A DNA stretch of 40,281 bases from contig JANXAL010000077.1 of assembly GCA_025062325.1 (NCBI GenBank), positions 1 to 40,281 on the forward strand, in the 5' to 3' direction. Position 1 is the stretch's first letter, and each line of letters begins with the position of its first letter. This document shows, piece by piece, positions 8,283 to 16,170 of this stretch. A program made the translations under genes and the position numbers. This DNA comes from Roseiflexus sp. (GTDB taxonomy: Bacteria > Chloroflexota > Chloroflexia > Chloroflexales > Roseiflexaceae). The notes beneath the pieces are model-generated. The model ran no database searches, had not been told where the DNA came from, and was given only the letters and a program-made list of their open reading frames with translations.

Positions 8283-9293
8283 CTACGGTCGCTTGAAAAT
8301 CGACATGCGCAGATGCAGATCCGCGCCACACGTGCGGCAGCGACCATCTTCAACGCCAGTGATGCGTGTGATGCCGCCGCTGCGCTCGATGACCACCGAC
8401 ATGCACACTGGGCAGACGGTTGCCTGCCCGGGTTCCGGCCCGTACACGTAGAACAACCCGGCCTCTGCACCTATTCGACGGGCGCGCGCAGCCGCCGCCG
8501 CTGCGGCAGCGCCAGCATCTCCGGGAATGACGTGCCAGGGCGTGAATGGACTGAGCGACGTCCGAATCCAGCTCACCAGTCTTTGTATCTGATCGGCCGA
8601 GTCATTGACGCCGGGATGAAGGCGAGTAACAACCTCAATATGGCAGTGCCAGCGGTGAAATGCGTGCACTGCCACCTCTAGAATGCCGCGCCATCGTTCC
8701 ACTCCGGCAAGGCGTCGATACGCAGCATCATCGAACGCGCGCAATTCCAGGCAGATGCCATCCAGATAGTGCCCGATCTGATCCAGTGCTTCCAGTGTAA
8801 GGAATCCGCTAGTCACCAGCGCAGTGTATCGGCTCGTCGCTCGTGCTGTGCGCAGCAGATCGAACACATACTCATGCGCTACCGAAGGGTCGCTGTAACT
8901 CCAGACAATACCCCGACATAGACGATCAAGGGCAAATGTTGCAGCGCGTTCTGGCGCAAGGCGCCGTCGCTGTCGCTCGTCGGCAGGCGTTAGGCTGTAC
9001 TGTCCGCGATGCTGATCCTCCGGAAACGCATACCCCCAGCCGCCAAGCGTCAGCACCTGCGTACCCGGAAAAAAGTGCCACAATCGATGTTCATCGATCG
9101 GTCCAATGGTTGCCACACTGATGAGTCCATCATTGCGCACGGCTATACCGTTCGCGTCGCGCACACGCACCCTGCAGCGCCCTTCCTGACGCGGCTTCAA
9201 TTCGCAGCGCCACTGGCAGACATTGCAGCGCAGCGTCTCATTATCGAGCGCCTCGACAAGACTGGTATAGCGTATGGACGGAGCTGCTGGCAT
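8283..9293 (-). CDS. Radical SAM-family protein lacking the cluster cysteines (AmmeMemoRadiSam/PflA-like)
   Basis: 336 residues from the ATG at 9293, which has AGGA just upstream; a longer frame starts at 9344 but adds 17 unlike residues. The architecture is that of the AmmeMemoRadiSam-type radical SAM proteins related to pyruvate-formate-lyase activase: an N-terminal CNVCQWRC...GRC knuckle (Cys23, 26, 30, 40), FFPGTQVLTLGGWG, IVWSYSDPSVAHEYV, LVTSGFLTLEALD, ELRAFDDAAYRRLAG, HPGVNDS and TPWHVIPGD, then a C-terminal zinc ribbon (Cys294, 297, 319, 322). Where the family has GCNxRCxFC this protein has GYAFPEDQH, so all three cysteines that hold the [4Fe-4S] cluster are replaced. It should not do radical chemistry in the usual way. 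A structural or binding role is possible but unproven. Confidence 0.85.
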   Translation of the reverse strand: MPAAPSIRYTSLVEALDNETLRCNVCQWRCELKPRQEGRCRVRVRDANGIAVRNDGLISVATIGPIDEHRLWHFFPGTQVLTLGGWGYAFPEDQHRGQYSLTPADERQRRRLAPERAATFALDRLCRGIVWSYSDPSVAHEYVFDLLRTARATSRYTALVTSGFLTLEALDQIGHYLDGICLELRAFDDAAYRRLAGVERWRGILEVAVHAFHRWHCHIEVVTRLHPGVNDSADQIQRLVSWIRTSLSPFTPWHVIPGDAGAAAAAAAARARRIGAEAGLFYVYGPEPGQATVCPVCMSVVIERSGGITRITGVEDGRCRTCGADLHLRMSIFKRP

Positions 9294-9316
9294 TCTTATT
9301 CCTGATCGAGTATAAT
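9287..9316 (+). promoter_or_regulatory. Sigma-70-like promoter for the signal peptidase gene
   Basis: CTGGCA (9287-9292), an 18-base spacer, then a perfect TATAAT (9311-9316). It points into the signal peptidase gene and overlaps the first codons of the divergent radical-SAM-like gene. The -10 is strong and the -35 is partial. Confidence 0.6.
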
Positions 9317-9352
9317 CCTGAATATGCTGTCTGAAGTGCAGCATTCGCCTGC

Positions 9353-10162
9353 ATGGATGGCATTATAATATCGTTAGAAGCCGGTTTTGTCGCTTCGCTA
9401 TTGAGCGCAACCGACGCAATAAAAAAGCGTATGGACGAAACACCGCTGCGTCGCCGACTTGGGCTAGACCGTCCTTCAATCGCCCGTCATCCGGTCGAAA
9501 CAGTTGACACATCTGCCGTCGCTCCCCATCCGGCGCCAACCGTCCGCAACATTGTGCGCGAGATGTTGGAAACTGCCCTCTTTATTCTGCTGATCTTCCT
9601 GATCGTGCGCGGCTCGATCCAGAACTTCAAGATCGAGGGCCAGAGCATGGAGCCAAACCTGCACAGCGGGCAGTATATCCTGGTCAACAAACTGATCTTC
9701 TTCCACTTTGATCTGAATGCGCCGCTCCGCCTGCTGCCGGGCAACGCCGATCTGCCGCCGCGTGTGGTCTATCCCTTCCGTACCCCGCGCCGGGGTGACG
9801 TGGTGGTGTTCGAGTATCCGCGCGATATGAGCAAGGATTATATCAAGCGCGTCATTGCGCTGCCAGGCGAAACGGTCGAAATTAAGGACGGACGCGTGTA
9901 CATCAACGGCGTGCTCCTCGACGAACCGTACCTTCAGGGCGCCACAACGACCTGCCGCGTCGAAGACCCATGCGCCCGCGGTCCTGTGGTGGTCGCTCCG
10001 GGAACAGTGTTCGTTATGGGAGATAATCGCGCTAACAGCAGCGACTCGCGCGAATGGGACGATCTGCCGCTGGATCGTATCATCGGACAGGCATGGATCT
10101 CATACTGGCCGCGTGAGCGTTGGGGTGTGATTCCTACGCCGACATATGCCGCGCTGCCGTAA
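9353..10162 (+). CDS. lepB: Signal peptidase I
   Basis: 269 residues. This is the membrane serine protease that removes signal peptides from exported proteins. One hydrophobic anchor (about 74-86, LETALFILLIFLIV) precedes the catalytic region. The serine box is IEGQSMEPNLHSGQYILVNK with Ser98, the lysine box is DYIKRVIALPGETVE with Lys165, and the S26-family box GDNRANSSDSR lies at 223-233. About 70 residues precede the anchor, which is long for the family; a start at the ATG at 9431 would shorten this, and neither start has a clear ribosome binding site. The TATAAT promoter upstream fits expression of this gene. A glycosyltransferase gene follows after about 20 bases, probably in the same transcript. 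Confidence 0.95.
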   Translation: MDGIIISLEAGFVASLLSATDAIKKRMDETPLRRRLGLDRPSIARHPVETVDTSAVAPHPAPTVRNIVREMLETALFILLIFLIVRGSIQNFKIEGQSMEPNLHSGQYILVNKLIFFHFDLNAPLRLLPGNADLPPRVVYPFRTPRRGDVVVFEYPRDMSKDYIKRVIALPGETVEIKDGRVYINGVLLDEPYLQGATTTCRVEDPCARGPVVVAPGTVFVMGDNRANSSDSREWDDLPLDRIIGQAWISYWPRERWGVIPTPTYAALP

Positions 10163-10183
10163 CCCATTATAAGTGAATTGCGC

Positions 10184-11341
10184 ATGCACGTCGCCATCAA
10201 TGCGCACCTTCTCGCCCATACGCGCACGTTCCGGCGCGCGGGGGTGTCGAACTATGTCGAGGCGCTGCTCATTCACCTGGGAGAGATCGACCAGCATAAC
10301 CAGTATACAGTGTATACCACGCGCGGTCTCGACAACGCAGCGCTTGGATTGCCGCCCAACTTCCGCGTCCGACCGAGTCGCTTTCCCACCATCAACCCGC
10401 GTGTGCGCGTTCCGTGGGAGCAAGCGCTTGCGCCAGCGCTGCTCCGTATCTCCCGCGCCGATGTGTACCACGGCGTGCTCAACGTCATACCTCTGGCTTG
10501 TCCGGTCCCTTCAGTCGTCACTATTCACGACCTGAGTGCATTTCTGTTTCCGCAGACATTTCGTCGCGTCAACCGGATCTATACCCGATGGGCAATCCGA
10601 GTCGCTGCGCGCCGCGCCCGCTACCTGCTGGCAGTGTCCGAGTTTACCAAGCGCGAAATTGTTCGCTGGCTCCACGTTTCGCCAGAGCGCATCGTGGTCA
10701 CGCCTAATGCGGCTGACGCACGCTTCGCGCCGCCTGATCCTGCAACGCTCGAGACGTTTCGCCGCCGCGCCGGGTTGCCCGAACGGTTCGTCCTCTTCCT
10801 TGGCACCCTTGAGCCGCGCAAGAATCTGACGACGCTCCTGGAAGCATATGCCCGGATTGCACGCGATGTCGATGCGCCGCTGATCATTGGCGGCGCAAAA
10901 GGATGGCTGTATGAGCCGATCCTGGCGCGCGCCGAGCAACTTGGCCTCGGCGACCGGCTTCGTTTCGTGGGATACATCGATCAGGAGGATCAGGCGCTCT
11001 GGTATGCCGCGGCTACCATTTTCGTCTTCCCTTCGCTGTACGAAGGGTTCGGCATGCCGCCGCTCGAAGCCATGGCATGCGGCACGCCGGTGATCGTCAG
11101 CAACAGCAGCAGTCTTCCCGAAGTTGTTGGGGCAACTGACGGAAGTGCTGATCAGGCGGCGGCGCTCATCGTTCCGCCAACTGACGCTGAGGCGCTGGCG
11201 GCAGCGATGCTGCGGCTGCTCTCCGATGCAGAGTTGCGCGCCGAACTGCGCGCCCGTGGGCTGGCGCGCGCGCGCTGTTTCTCCTGGCGCACTACCGCGG
11301 AGCGAACTCTGGACGTGTACCAGGCGGCGGCGCGTGGATAA
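10184..11341 (+). CDS. Glycosyltransferase family 4 (GT-B fold)
   Basis: About 385 residues. It transfers a sugar from a nucleotide-activated donor to an unknown acceptor, presumably an envelope polysaccharide or glycolipid. The N-terminal acceptor domain begins [10 protein letters not shown] and includes [13 protein letters not shown]. The donor domain has [37 protein letters not shown] and the EX7E signature in [20 protein letters not shown], with the two glutamates eight residues apart. This is the GT4 mannosyl/glucosyl-type pattern. The ATG at 10184 is preferred; an in-frame TTG two codons earlier is possible. It follows lepB by 21 bases on the same strand. There is no transmembrane segment, so it probably acts at the inner face of the membrane. 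Confidence 0.93.
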   Translation: MHVAINAHLLAHTRTFRRAGVSNYVEALLIHLGEIDQHNQYTVYTTRGLDNAALGLPPNFRVRPSRFPTINPRVRVPWEQALAPALLRISRADVYHGVLNVIPLACPVPSVVTIHDLSAFLFPQTFRRVNRIYTRWAIRVAARRARYLLAVSEFTKREIVRWLHVSPERIVVTPNAADARFAPPDPATLETFRRRAGLPERFVLFLGTLEPRKNLTTLLEAYARIARDVDAPLIIGGAKGWLYEPILARAEQLGLGDRLRFVGYIDQEDQALWYAAATIFVFPSLYEGFGMPPLEAMACGTPVIVSNSSSLPEVVGATDGSADQAAALIVPPTDAEALAAAMLRLLSDAELRAELRARGLARARCFSWRTTAERTLDVYQAAARG

Positions 11342-11585
11342 GGCAAGAGGCGAGAGGCAAGAGGATGACAGGGCGGTGCAATGTATGGGCGCAGCGGCGC
11401 TGCACCCCGACGGGTGGGGAGCGAGAGCGCATGGGTGGAAGGAGGGAAGGCGGTTCCGCTCTGTGTCCTCTGTGGCTCTGTGGTTCAACAATAGGTGCAA
11501 ACGTTGCAGGTGGAAGGCGGATAAAGGCGCAGGGCGTCACCCCGGTCATACGGGTATGTATCAAACACACGCGAAGCGTCCTAGT
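11342..11585. repeat. Intergenic dispersed repeats
   Basis: This stretch has no recognisable gene. It contains a GC-rich palindromic unit near 11388-11408 (GGGCGCAGCGGCGCTGCACC), the widespread bacterial intergenic sequence CTCTGTGTCCTCTGTGGCTC around 11459-11478, and an AGGCAAGAGGCGAGAGGCAA run right after the glycosyltransferase stop. Confidence 0.6.
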
Positions 11586-12677
11586 ATGAGCGAGTTCCAG
11601 CAAGCCCATCACAGGCTTCGTCCAATAGTATATGCCTGGGTTGCAGCATTCTGGCGCTATCGTTCAGGCATTCAACGATCACCTTTCATTGCATGGCTTT
11701 TCGCGCCTGCATCCTGGTTCTCGCAGCGCAGGCTGCGCATCCCGGTTCTCAATTCCCGGTTCTTAGTCCCTGGTTCCCCCGCATCCTTCATCCCTCGTCC
11801 CTCATCCCTCGTCACTCATCACTCATCACTTCTCATCACTCGCCTCCTCATCCTCGTTTCGCTCGCTATCGCGCTGTCGGGCGCATCCGCGCCGCCAAAT
11901 GCCGCCACAGCGCAAACCACGCCCTTTGTGCGCCCGACCTTCGCTGCACAAATGGAAACCTTGCGCCCGGTCATTCTTGCAGCAGCGGTGCGCCATAACG
12001 ATCCGGCGATTTCAGGGATGGATGATGCTGCATTTGCGGAGATCATCGCCTTGGTGCTCTACAATGAGCATTTCGGTTGGCTGGAAGAGGCGGTTCCGCC
12101 GTTGCGCCCATTGACGCCGTGGTATCAGGCGGCGCAGATGATGCTCAACGCCTTCGGCGCCAATCTGACCGTCTGGCCCAGCAACATTCGCCCCTCGGTG
12201 GCGCTTGAAATGCTGCGCGGCGAACTGCCGGTCAAAGGCGCAAACAGACCGGTTAGCATCGATCTGCGCATCGCCGGGAGCCGGATCGACCCGGCGCGCT
12301 ATCGCACCCAGGCGGAACTGTACGCCGCCATCAACAGCGAACTGATCCAGCCCGCGCTGGCAGTAGAGTATCTGGCAGCCAATCTGGAGCGCGGCGTCCA
12401 TCGCGCGCGCCACGAAGGCGTGCCGGTCACCTGGCAGGCGCTCGCTGCCTGGCACAACCAGGGAGTCGTCGCACCTGAGGATATTGCCGCCAACCCCACT
12501 GCCCGCGATTATGTGCGCCGCGCTGCGGTTTACCGCGACCTGGCGCGCGCCTTTATCGCCGCAGATCCGGCGGTACGGCATAATCGCGCACCGCCCAGTA
12601 GATCGCCTTCGGCGTCCCATCCGCCGCCACAAAGTTCCAGTTATCCTGATAGGTGCGCGCTTGCCATGGAGTGCTGA
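11586..12677 (+). CDS. Secreted protein, possible divergent lysozyme-like/transglycosylase fold
   Basis: The clear protein part starts with a signal-peptide-like core around 11845-11900 (LLILVSLAIALSGASA), followed by about 230 residues. I do not recognise a named family. The order of features resembles lytic transglycosylases: ILAAAVRHND, a helix with Glu in LVLYNEHFGW, SNIRPSVALEML where those enzymes have an IRPSTA-type motif, PALAVEYLAANL, and WQALAAWHNQG like their AAYNAG motif. This is inference. The nearest in-frame ATG (11586) lies before a stretch of simple ATCCCTC/CACTCAT repeats (11765-11840) that read through, so the true start is uncertain and may have been displaced. The last 40 residues are proline/serine-rich and overlap the convergent hydrolase gene by 125 bases. 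Confidence 0.6.
   Translation: MSEFQQAHHRLRPIVYAWVAAFWRYRSGIQRSPFIAWLFAPASWFSQRRLRIPVLNSRFLVPGSPASFIPRPSSLVTHHSSLLITRLLILVSLAIALSGASAPPNAATAQTTPFVRPTFAAQMETLRPVILAAAVRHNDPAISGMDDAAFAEIIALVLYNEHFGWLEEAVPPLRPLTPWYQAAQMMLNAFGANLTVWPSNIRPSVALEMLRGELPVKGANRPVSIDLRIAGSRIDPARYRTQAELYAAINSELIQPALAVEYLAANLERGVHRARHEGVPVTWQALAAWHNQGVVAPEDIAANPTARDYVRRAAVYRDLARAFIAADPAVRHNRAPPSRSPSASHPPPQSSSYPDRCALAMEC
11700..11845. repeat. Low-complexity ATCCCTC/CACTCAT repeat
   Basis: A run of short imperfect tandem units (CCCGGTTCT, then CATCCCTCGTCC, then CACTCATCACTCATCACT) sits directly upstream of the signal-peptide segment of the secreted protein. It reads through in frame but does not look like normal coding sequence. 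Confidence 0.65.
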
Positions 12678-13719
12678 ACTGCCAGAGGCACACCGCTTCG
12701 AGCCAGGGCCACTCTAGCGCCATCTGGTATGCGCCTATCGTCCAGCGCACCCGCTGCGCCGGACGCACTGCCGCCGACCAGCGCGGGTGGTCGTTCCATC
12801 CCCCTTCGGTAATGAAGATTGGCTTGTGCCCATCCCCCAGAGAGGTTAGCAGATCGTGGATGAGTTCAACGCGCCGAAAGTTGACCTCCTCCGGCGCTGG
12901 CGGCGCATCATGCGGTTGCTGGGCGCCATAGCTGTGGACGGCCCAGGCGTCGAACCAAGGCGCAGCCCCTGCGGCGTAGAGTTCGGTGATATAGCGCAGA
13001 TCTCCCATCCGCACTTCGGCATTATTGCCAAGATCGCCGCCGGGTGAGAGCGCTCCGGCAATGACGATGGCATCAGGCACGGCAGCTTTGACCCGCGGGT
13101 AAACCGCTTTCAGCAGTGCGGCATAGCCAGCCGGATCGGGTCGCCGCCGACCCCACTCGAACGCCAGATTTGGTTCGTTCCAGACGACAATATGCCGCAC
13201 GCCATCGGCGCGGTAGCGCTGCACAAATGCCGCTGCATACGCAGCAAAATCGGCGTAGTGCGCCTCGTCAAGGTAGCGGTCGTTCGAGTCGCGCGGACGC
13301 GCCCACTGCGGCACGATGTCGAGCCGGGCAATCACTTGCAACCCCTGGCGCGCCGCGTGGCGCACCACCATATCGGCGCCGGCCCAGTCGAACCCGAAGC
13401 GCGAGCGCGGTTGCACATACGCCCAGGGGAAGAGATCGACGATCCAGCGCGCGCCCATCTCGCGCACCTGTTCGAGCGTGCGCCGGATGTATCCCTCGTC
13501 GCCGACGCCTGTGAGACGGGTATGAATGCCGATCTTCGGGTTGATCGTGACGACCTGTTGCGGCGGAGGAAGGTGCAGCGACCGCGGGGCGCGTACTGCC
13601 CAGAACTCCGCCGCCGCTGCGGCGAGCGCCAGCGGCGCAGTGAGGAAGAGGCGGCGGTGGCGATGCCAGACGGCGTCGGTTGTGAATGATGCGCGATCTG
13701 ATGGGTTACTCTCAGTCAT
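12553..13719 (-). CDS. Clan-A glycoside hydrolase-like protein, membrane-anchored or exported
   Basis: 388 residues. A (beta/alpha)8-barrel hydrolase of the GH5/GH39 type acting on polysaccharide outside the cytoplasm. The N-terminus carries RHRR followed by LFLTAPLALAAAAAEFW, a signal peptide or anchor (about 20-42). Catalytic motifs are visible: WNEPN with the acid/base Glu182 and ITEGGW with the nucleophile Glu305. VHSYG (261-265) and the C-terminal DGTPKAIYWAV pattern also fit this clan. The substrate cannot be read from the sequence. The 3' end overlaps the convergent secreted-protein frame. No good ribosome binding site precedes the chosen start, so the N-terminus is less certain than the core. 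The DNA methyltransferase lies 45 bases upstream on the same strand. Confidence 0.85.
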   Translation of the reverse strand: MTESNPSDRASFTTDAVWHRHRRLFLTAPLALAAAAAEFWAVRAPRSLHLPPPQQVVTINPKIGIHTRLTGVGDEGYIRRTLEQVREMGARWIVDLFPWAYVQPRSRFGFDWAGADMVVRHAARQGLQVIARLDIVPQWARPRDSNDRYLDEAHYADFAAYAAAFVQRYRADGVRHIVVWNEPNLAFEWGRRRPDPAGYAALLKAVYPRVKAAVPDAIVIAGALSPGGDLGNNAEVRMGDLRYITELYAAGAAPWFDAWAVHSYGAQQPHDAPPAPEEVNFRRVELIHDLLTSLGDGHKPIFITEGGWNDHPRWSAAVRPAQRVRWTIGAYQMALEWPWLEAVCLWQFSTPWQARTYQDNWNFVAADGTPKAIYWAVRDYAVPPDLRR

Positions 13720-13764
13720 CTATTCGTAACGATTAGGCTCAGGCATATCGTCTTTCGCGATTGT

Positions 13765-15120
13765 TTAACCCCCGTCAGAACCAGGCCAGCGCAGGATCAC
13801 GACTTCCTCGCGCAACTGCTCCCTGGTCGCAGTTGCGATCCGGGTGCGAAAGAGATCAATGGTGACAACCTCGTACCCCAGAGAGCGAGCAATATCGGCG
13901 AGCAACTCGCCGGTGCGTATCAGCACGCGGAAATAGGACGCCTGATCGCCGACAACATACGCCAGGTGCGCTCCCGGTCGCAGCACAGTGCGGAGATCGG
14001 CGAGATGGCGAGCCATGCCGCCAAAGTAGAGCTTCGTGACCCGCGCATAGAGACGCTCAAATCCAGAGGTCTTTCCCAGTTCGATGCGTCGGGCTTCAAT
14101 CGTCGCCGCAAGGTGCTGAATAACCGGATGCGACGCAATCCATCGATCATCATCATCGGATGTATACACATTCCGCGTGTTCGAGCGGATAAGATGCTGC
14201 TTAAGCGCCCGAAGGTCGCCTTTGTTTCGGATGAATCCCAACAGAACGCTTTCGAGCCGTGTCGTCCTGGTATAATCTTTTTCGTTCGGGTAGGGCGGTG
14301 ATGTGATAACAGCATCTATCGAGCATGGTTCCGCCATGTCCAGAACACGCCGGGCATCGCCGCGATGAATAACCGCTTCGGTATGGTTCAATGCCCGCAA
14401 ATGACGGAGATCACGCGCCATTCTGGAGATTCCGTCTAACCAGACCGCGATCACGGGAGCATCGGCTTTCATCGGTCCAACGCCAACTTCCGGTCCGAAA
14501 TGGAGGTTGCTCACTGAAAACGCCAGCGCTTTCGCCAGGGCAAGAAGCTGGTGCTTCTCAAAGCGCGGATCGCCGTGCCGCTTCAGGCAATCAAGCAGCA
14601 CGAGCACTTTGTGCAGTGGCAGCGGGCTGATCGAGTTTGCCAGCAAGAGGTCCATCACCTCCGGCTCGAGCGTGCGCAGGTTTGGATGGGCCGGCGCGCG
14701 CTCGCAGATAAATACCGGATCGTCCTCGATGCCATCGGCTTCAAGCAGCGTTCTCGCCTGATCGGCGACATACTCGGAATGTCGGAGCAACTCATCCGGA
14801 TCAGGAGACCAGTCTGTTTTGACCTGTGCTGCGAAATGGGCGAAGGCGTTGGCTTCGATGCCCACACTGGGGATGCCCAATTTTTTGCACTCGACAAGCG
14901 TTGTCCCTGTACCGCAGAACGGATCGAGCACGCGATGCTGGCGCCGAATGCCGAAACGTTCGACGTAGTCACGCACCAGGTGCGGCGGGAAGGAAAGCAC
15001 AAATCGGTACCAGTCGTGCGCCGGACGATCCTGATCGAGCAGCCGGTTCATCTCGCCATTGCTTAGGCGACGGCTTGTTCGCTGACGAGCATTGGCGGCT
15101 GCGGGTTCACTGGCGTCCAT
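13765..15120 (-). CDS. Solitary site-specific DNA methyltransferase (TSPPY type)
   Basis: 451 residues. It transfers a methyl group from S-adenosylmethionine to an exocyclic amino group in DNA. The SAM-binding motif is VLDPFCGTGTT (66-74) with GIEAN after it; the catalytic motif is VITSPPYPNEKDYTR with TSPPY at 273-277. SPPY suggests N4-cytosine, though N6-adenine enzymes with this form exist. The SAM motif precedes the catalytic motif by about 200 residues, with a helical insert between that may hold the target-recognition part, which is not the beta-class order. C-terminal motifs GAHLAYVVGDQ and IRTGELLADIARSLGY fit the methylase fold. No restriction endonuclease is nearby, so it is an orphan here. 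The start has AAGGA close upstream. Confidence 0.88.
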   Translation of the reverse strand: MDASEPAAANARQRTSRRLSNGEMNRLLDQDRPAHDWYRFVLSFPPHLVRDYVERFGIRRQHRVLDPFCGTGTTLVECKKLGIPSVGIEANAFAHFAAQVKTDWSPDPDELLRHSEYVADQARTLLEADGIEDDPVFICERAPAHPNLRTLEPEVMDLLLANSISPLPLHKVLVLLDCLKRHGDPRFEKHQLLALAKALAFSVSNLHFGPEVGVGPMKADAPVIAVWLDGISRMARDLRHLRALNHTEAVIHRGDARRVLDMAEPCSIDAVITSPPYPNEKDYTRTTRLESVLLGFIRNKGDLRALKQHLIRSNTRNVYTSDDDDRWIASHPVIQHLAATIEARRIELGKTSGFERLYARVTKLYFGGMARHLADLRTVLRPGAHLAYVVGDQASYFRVLIRTGELLADIARSLGYEVVTIDLFRTRIATATREQLREEVVILRWPGSDGG

Positions 15121-15293
15121 TGTTTCCTTCCCTAAGAAGATGCCAGGATGTCCTCGTTCTGCAGAGTATAAACCATGCGGCGCGTGATTTCAATACGGCT
15201 GTAGAACGTGCGTTTCACGAATGATCGGGATCATACGCGCCTTCTCTCCGCCTTGCCTCCTCCCTTGCGAGACATTGACGTTCTCCTTTCCTC

Positions 15294-15322
15294 TTGACAA
15301 CTCCTCTGTCACCTGCTATATT
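15294..15322 (+). promoter_or_regulatory. Strong sigma-70 promoter of the gntR-hyu operon
   Basis: TTGACA at 15294-15299, a 17-base spacer and TATATT at 15317-15322. The expected transcription start falls inside the operator directly downstream, so a bound regulator would block initiation. Confidence 0.85.
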
Positions 15323-15336
15323 GATTGTATACAATC
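15323..15336. promoter_or_regulatory. GntR/FadR-type operator 1
   Basis: A perfect 14-base palindrome, GATTGTATACAATC, abutting the -10 box. The GTATAC centre is typical of operators for FadR-subfamily GntR regulators. Its 12-base core recurs exactly at 15462-15473, and the regulator is encoded directly downstream, so autoregulation is likely. Confidence 0.8.
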
Positions 15337-15350
15337 TCCGCAACGACAAT

Positions 15351-15365
15351 ATCTCTGATAGAGAT
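15351..15365. promoter_or_regulatory. Inverted repeat in the operon leader
   Basis: ATCTCT-GAT-AGAGAT, a perfect six-base inverted repeat with a three-base centre, between the two operators in the untranslated leader. It may be a second protein site or a small hairpin; its function is unknown. Confidence 0.4.
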
Positions 15366-15453
15366 GCAGGAAAATTCTCTCCGCTTTCTATGGCTAAAAA
15401 ATAGAAGTCAAGTTCGGTTGCTGCCGGTGCATCTGCTGTAATCGAACAAAGAA

Positions 15454-16164
15454 ATGAGTGAATTGTATACAATAGACGAGGCATCGCCCGCTGATCAGGT
15501 CTATCAGCGTTTGCGTCGCCTGCTGATCGAAGGCTACTACCCGCCGGGTTCGCGGTTGGTGGAAGAACGGTTGGCGCAGGACCTGGGTGTCAGCCGCACG
15601 CCGGTGCGGCAGGCGCTGGTACGGGCTGCCGCCGAAGGACTGGTTCACCTTTTTCCCAACCGCGGCGCAGTGGCGCGCAGCTTCACCATCGAGGACCTGA
15701 TGGAGATATACGACCTGCGCGCCTTGCTCGAGGGGCATGCGGCCTATCTGGCGGCGCAACGCATTACTGCCGAGCAGATCGCACGCATGGAAGCTGCGGC
15801 GACTGCGTTGGAAGAGTCGCTCACCCGCACATTCGAACGTCGCGAGGACGAGGTGCACTTTCTGGTCGAGCAGAACGCCATCTTTCATGGAACTATTGCC
15901 GCTGCCAGTGGCAATCAACGATTGGTGACAATGATCAATCAGATTGTCGCTGTGCCATTGCAGTTTCGCTCGTTTTACTGGTACCGCGCCGATGAGCGCC
16001 GCATCTCCAATTTTTTTCACCGCAGCATTCTGCATGCGTTGCGCCTTGGCGATGGGGATCGCGCCCGCGCCGTGATGCGCGAGCACATTTTGTATGGTCG
16101 AGATGTTCTTTTGCAGAGCCAGCGCGCAGAGTCATCCGCATCTCCCGCGCGCCGTGAGGAGTAA
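15454..16164 (+). CDS. GntR-family transcriptional regulator, FadR/FCD subfamily
   Basis: 236 residues. The N-terminal winged helix-turn-helix (about 12-78) contains YQRLRRLLIEGYYPPGSRLVEERLA and GVSRTPVRQALVRAAAEGLV, which is typical GntR. The C-terminal all-helical FCD ligand-binding domain (about 85-220) has YDLRALLEGHAAYLAA, then FHGTIAAASGN and FHRSILHALRLGDGDRARAVMREHI, which supply the usual metal/ligand-binding His and Asp residues. Regulators of this group sense small organic acids. It is the first gene of the operon, downstream of a strong promoter and two matching palindromes, so it most likely represses itself and the five enzymes behind it until an inducer, perhaps a pathway acid, binds. 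The next gene starts 6 bases after its stop. Confidence 0.93.
   Translation: MSELYTIDEASPADQVYQRLRRLLIEGYYPPGSRLVEERLAQDLGVSRTPVRQALVRAAAEGLVHLFPNRGAVARSFTIEDLMEIYDLRALLEGHAAYLAAQRITAEQIARMEAAATALEESLTRTFERREDEVHFLVEQNAIFHGTIAAASGNQRLVTMINQIVAVPLQFRSFYWYRADERRISNFFHRSILHALRLGDGDRARAVMREHILYGRDVLLQSQRAESSASPARREE
15462..15473. promoter_or_regulatory. GntR/FadR-type operator 2, inside the regulator's first codons
   Basis: ATTGTATACAAT, identical to the core of operator 1, lies within codons 3-7 of the regulator gene. The two centres are 138 bases apart, about 13 helical turns, so both sites face the same side of the DNA and a repression loop is possible. The loop is inference. Confidence 0.7.
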
Positions 16165-16170
16165 GTCATC

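Noticed and set aside
9294-9344. Longer start for the radical-SAM-like protein
   Set aside because: The first 17 residues are unlike the family, the internal ATG at 9293 has AGGA upstream, and the extension would run through the promoter of the divergent gene.
10511-11500. A 329-residue minus-strand frame over the glycosyltransferase
   Set aside because: It is antisense to a gene with clear GT4 motifs and has no recognisable domain.
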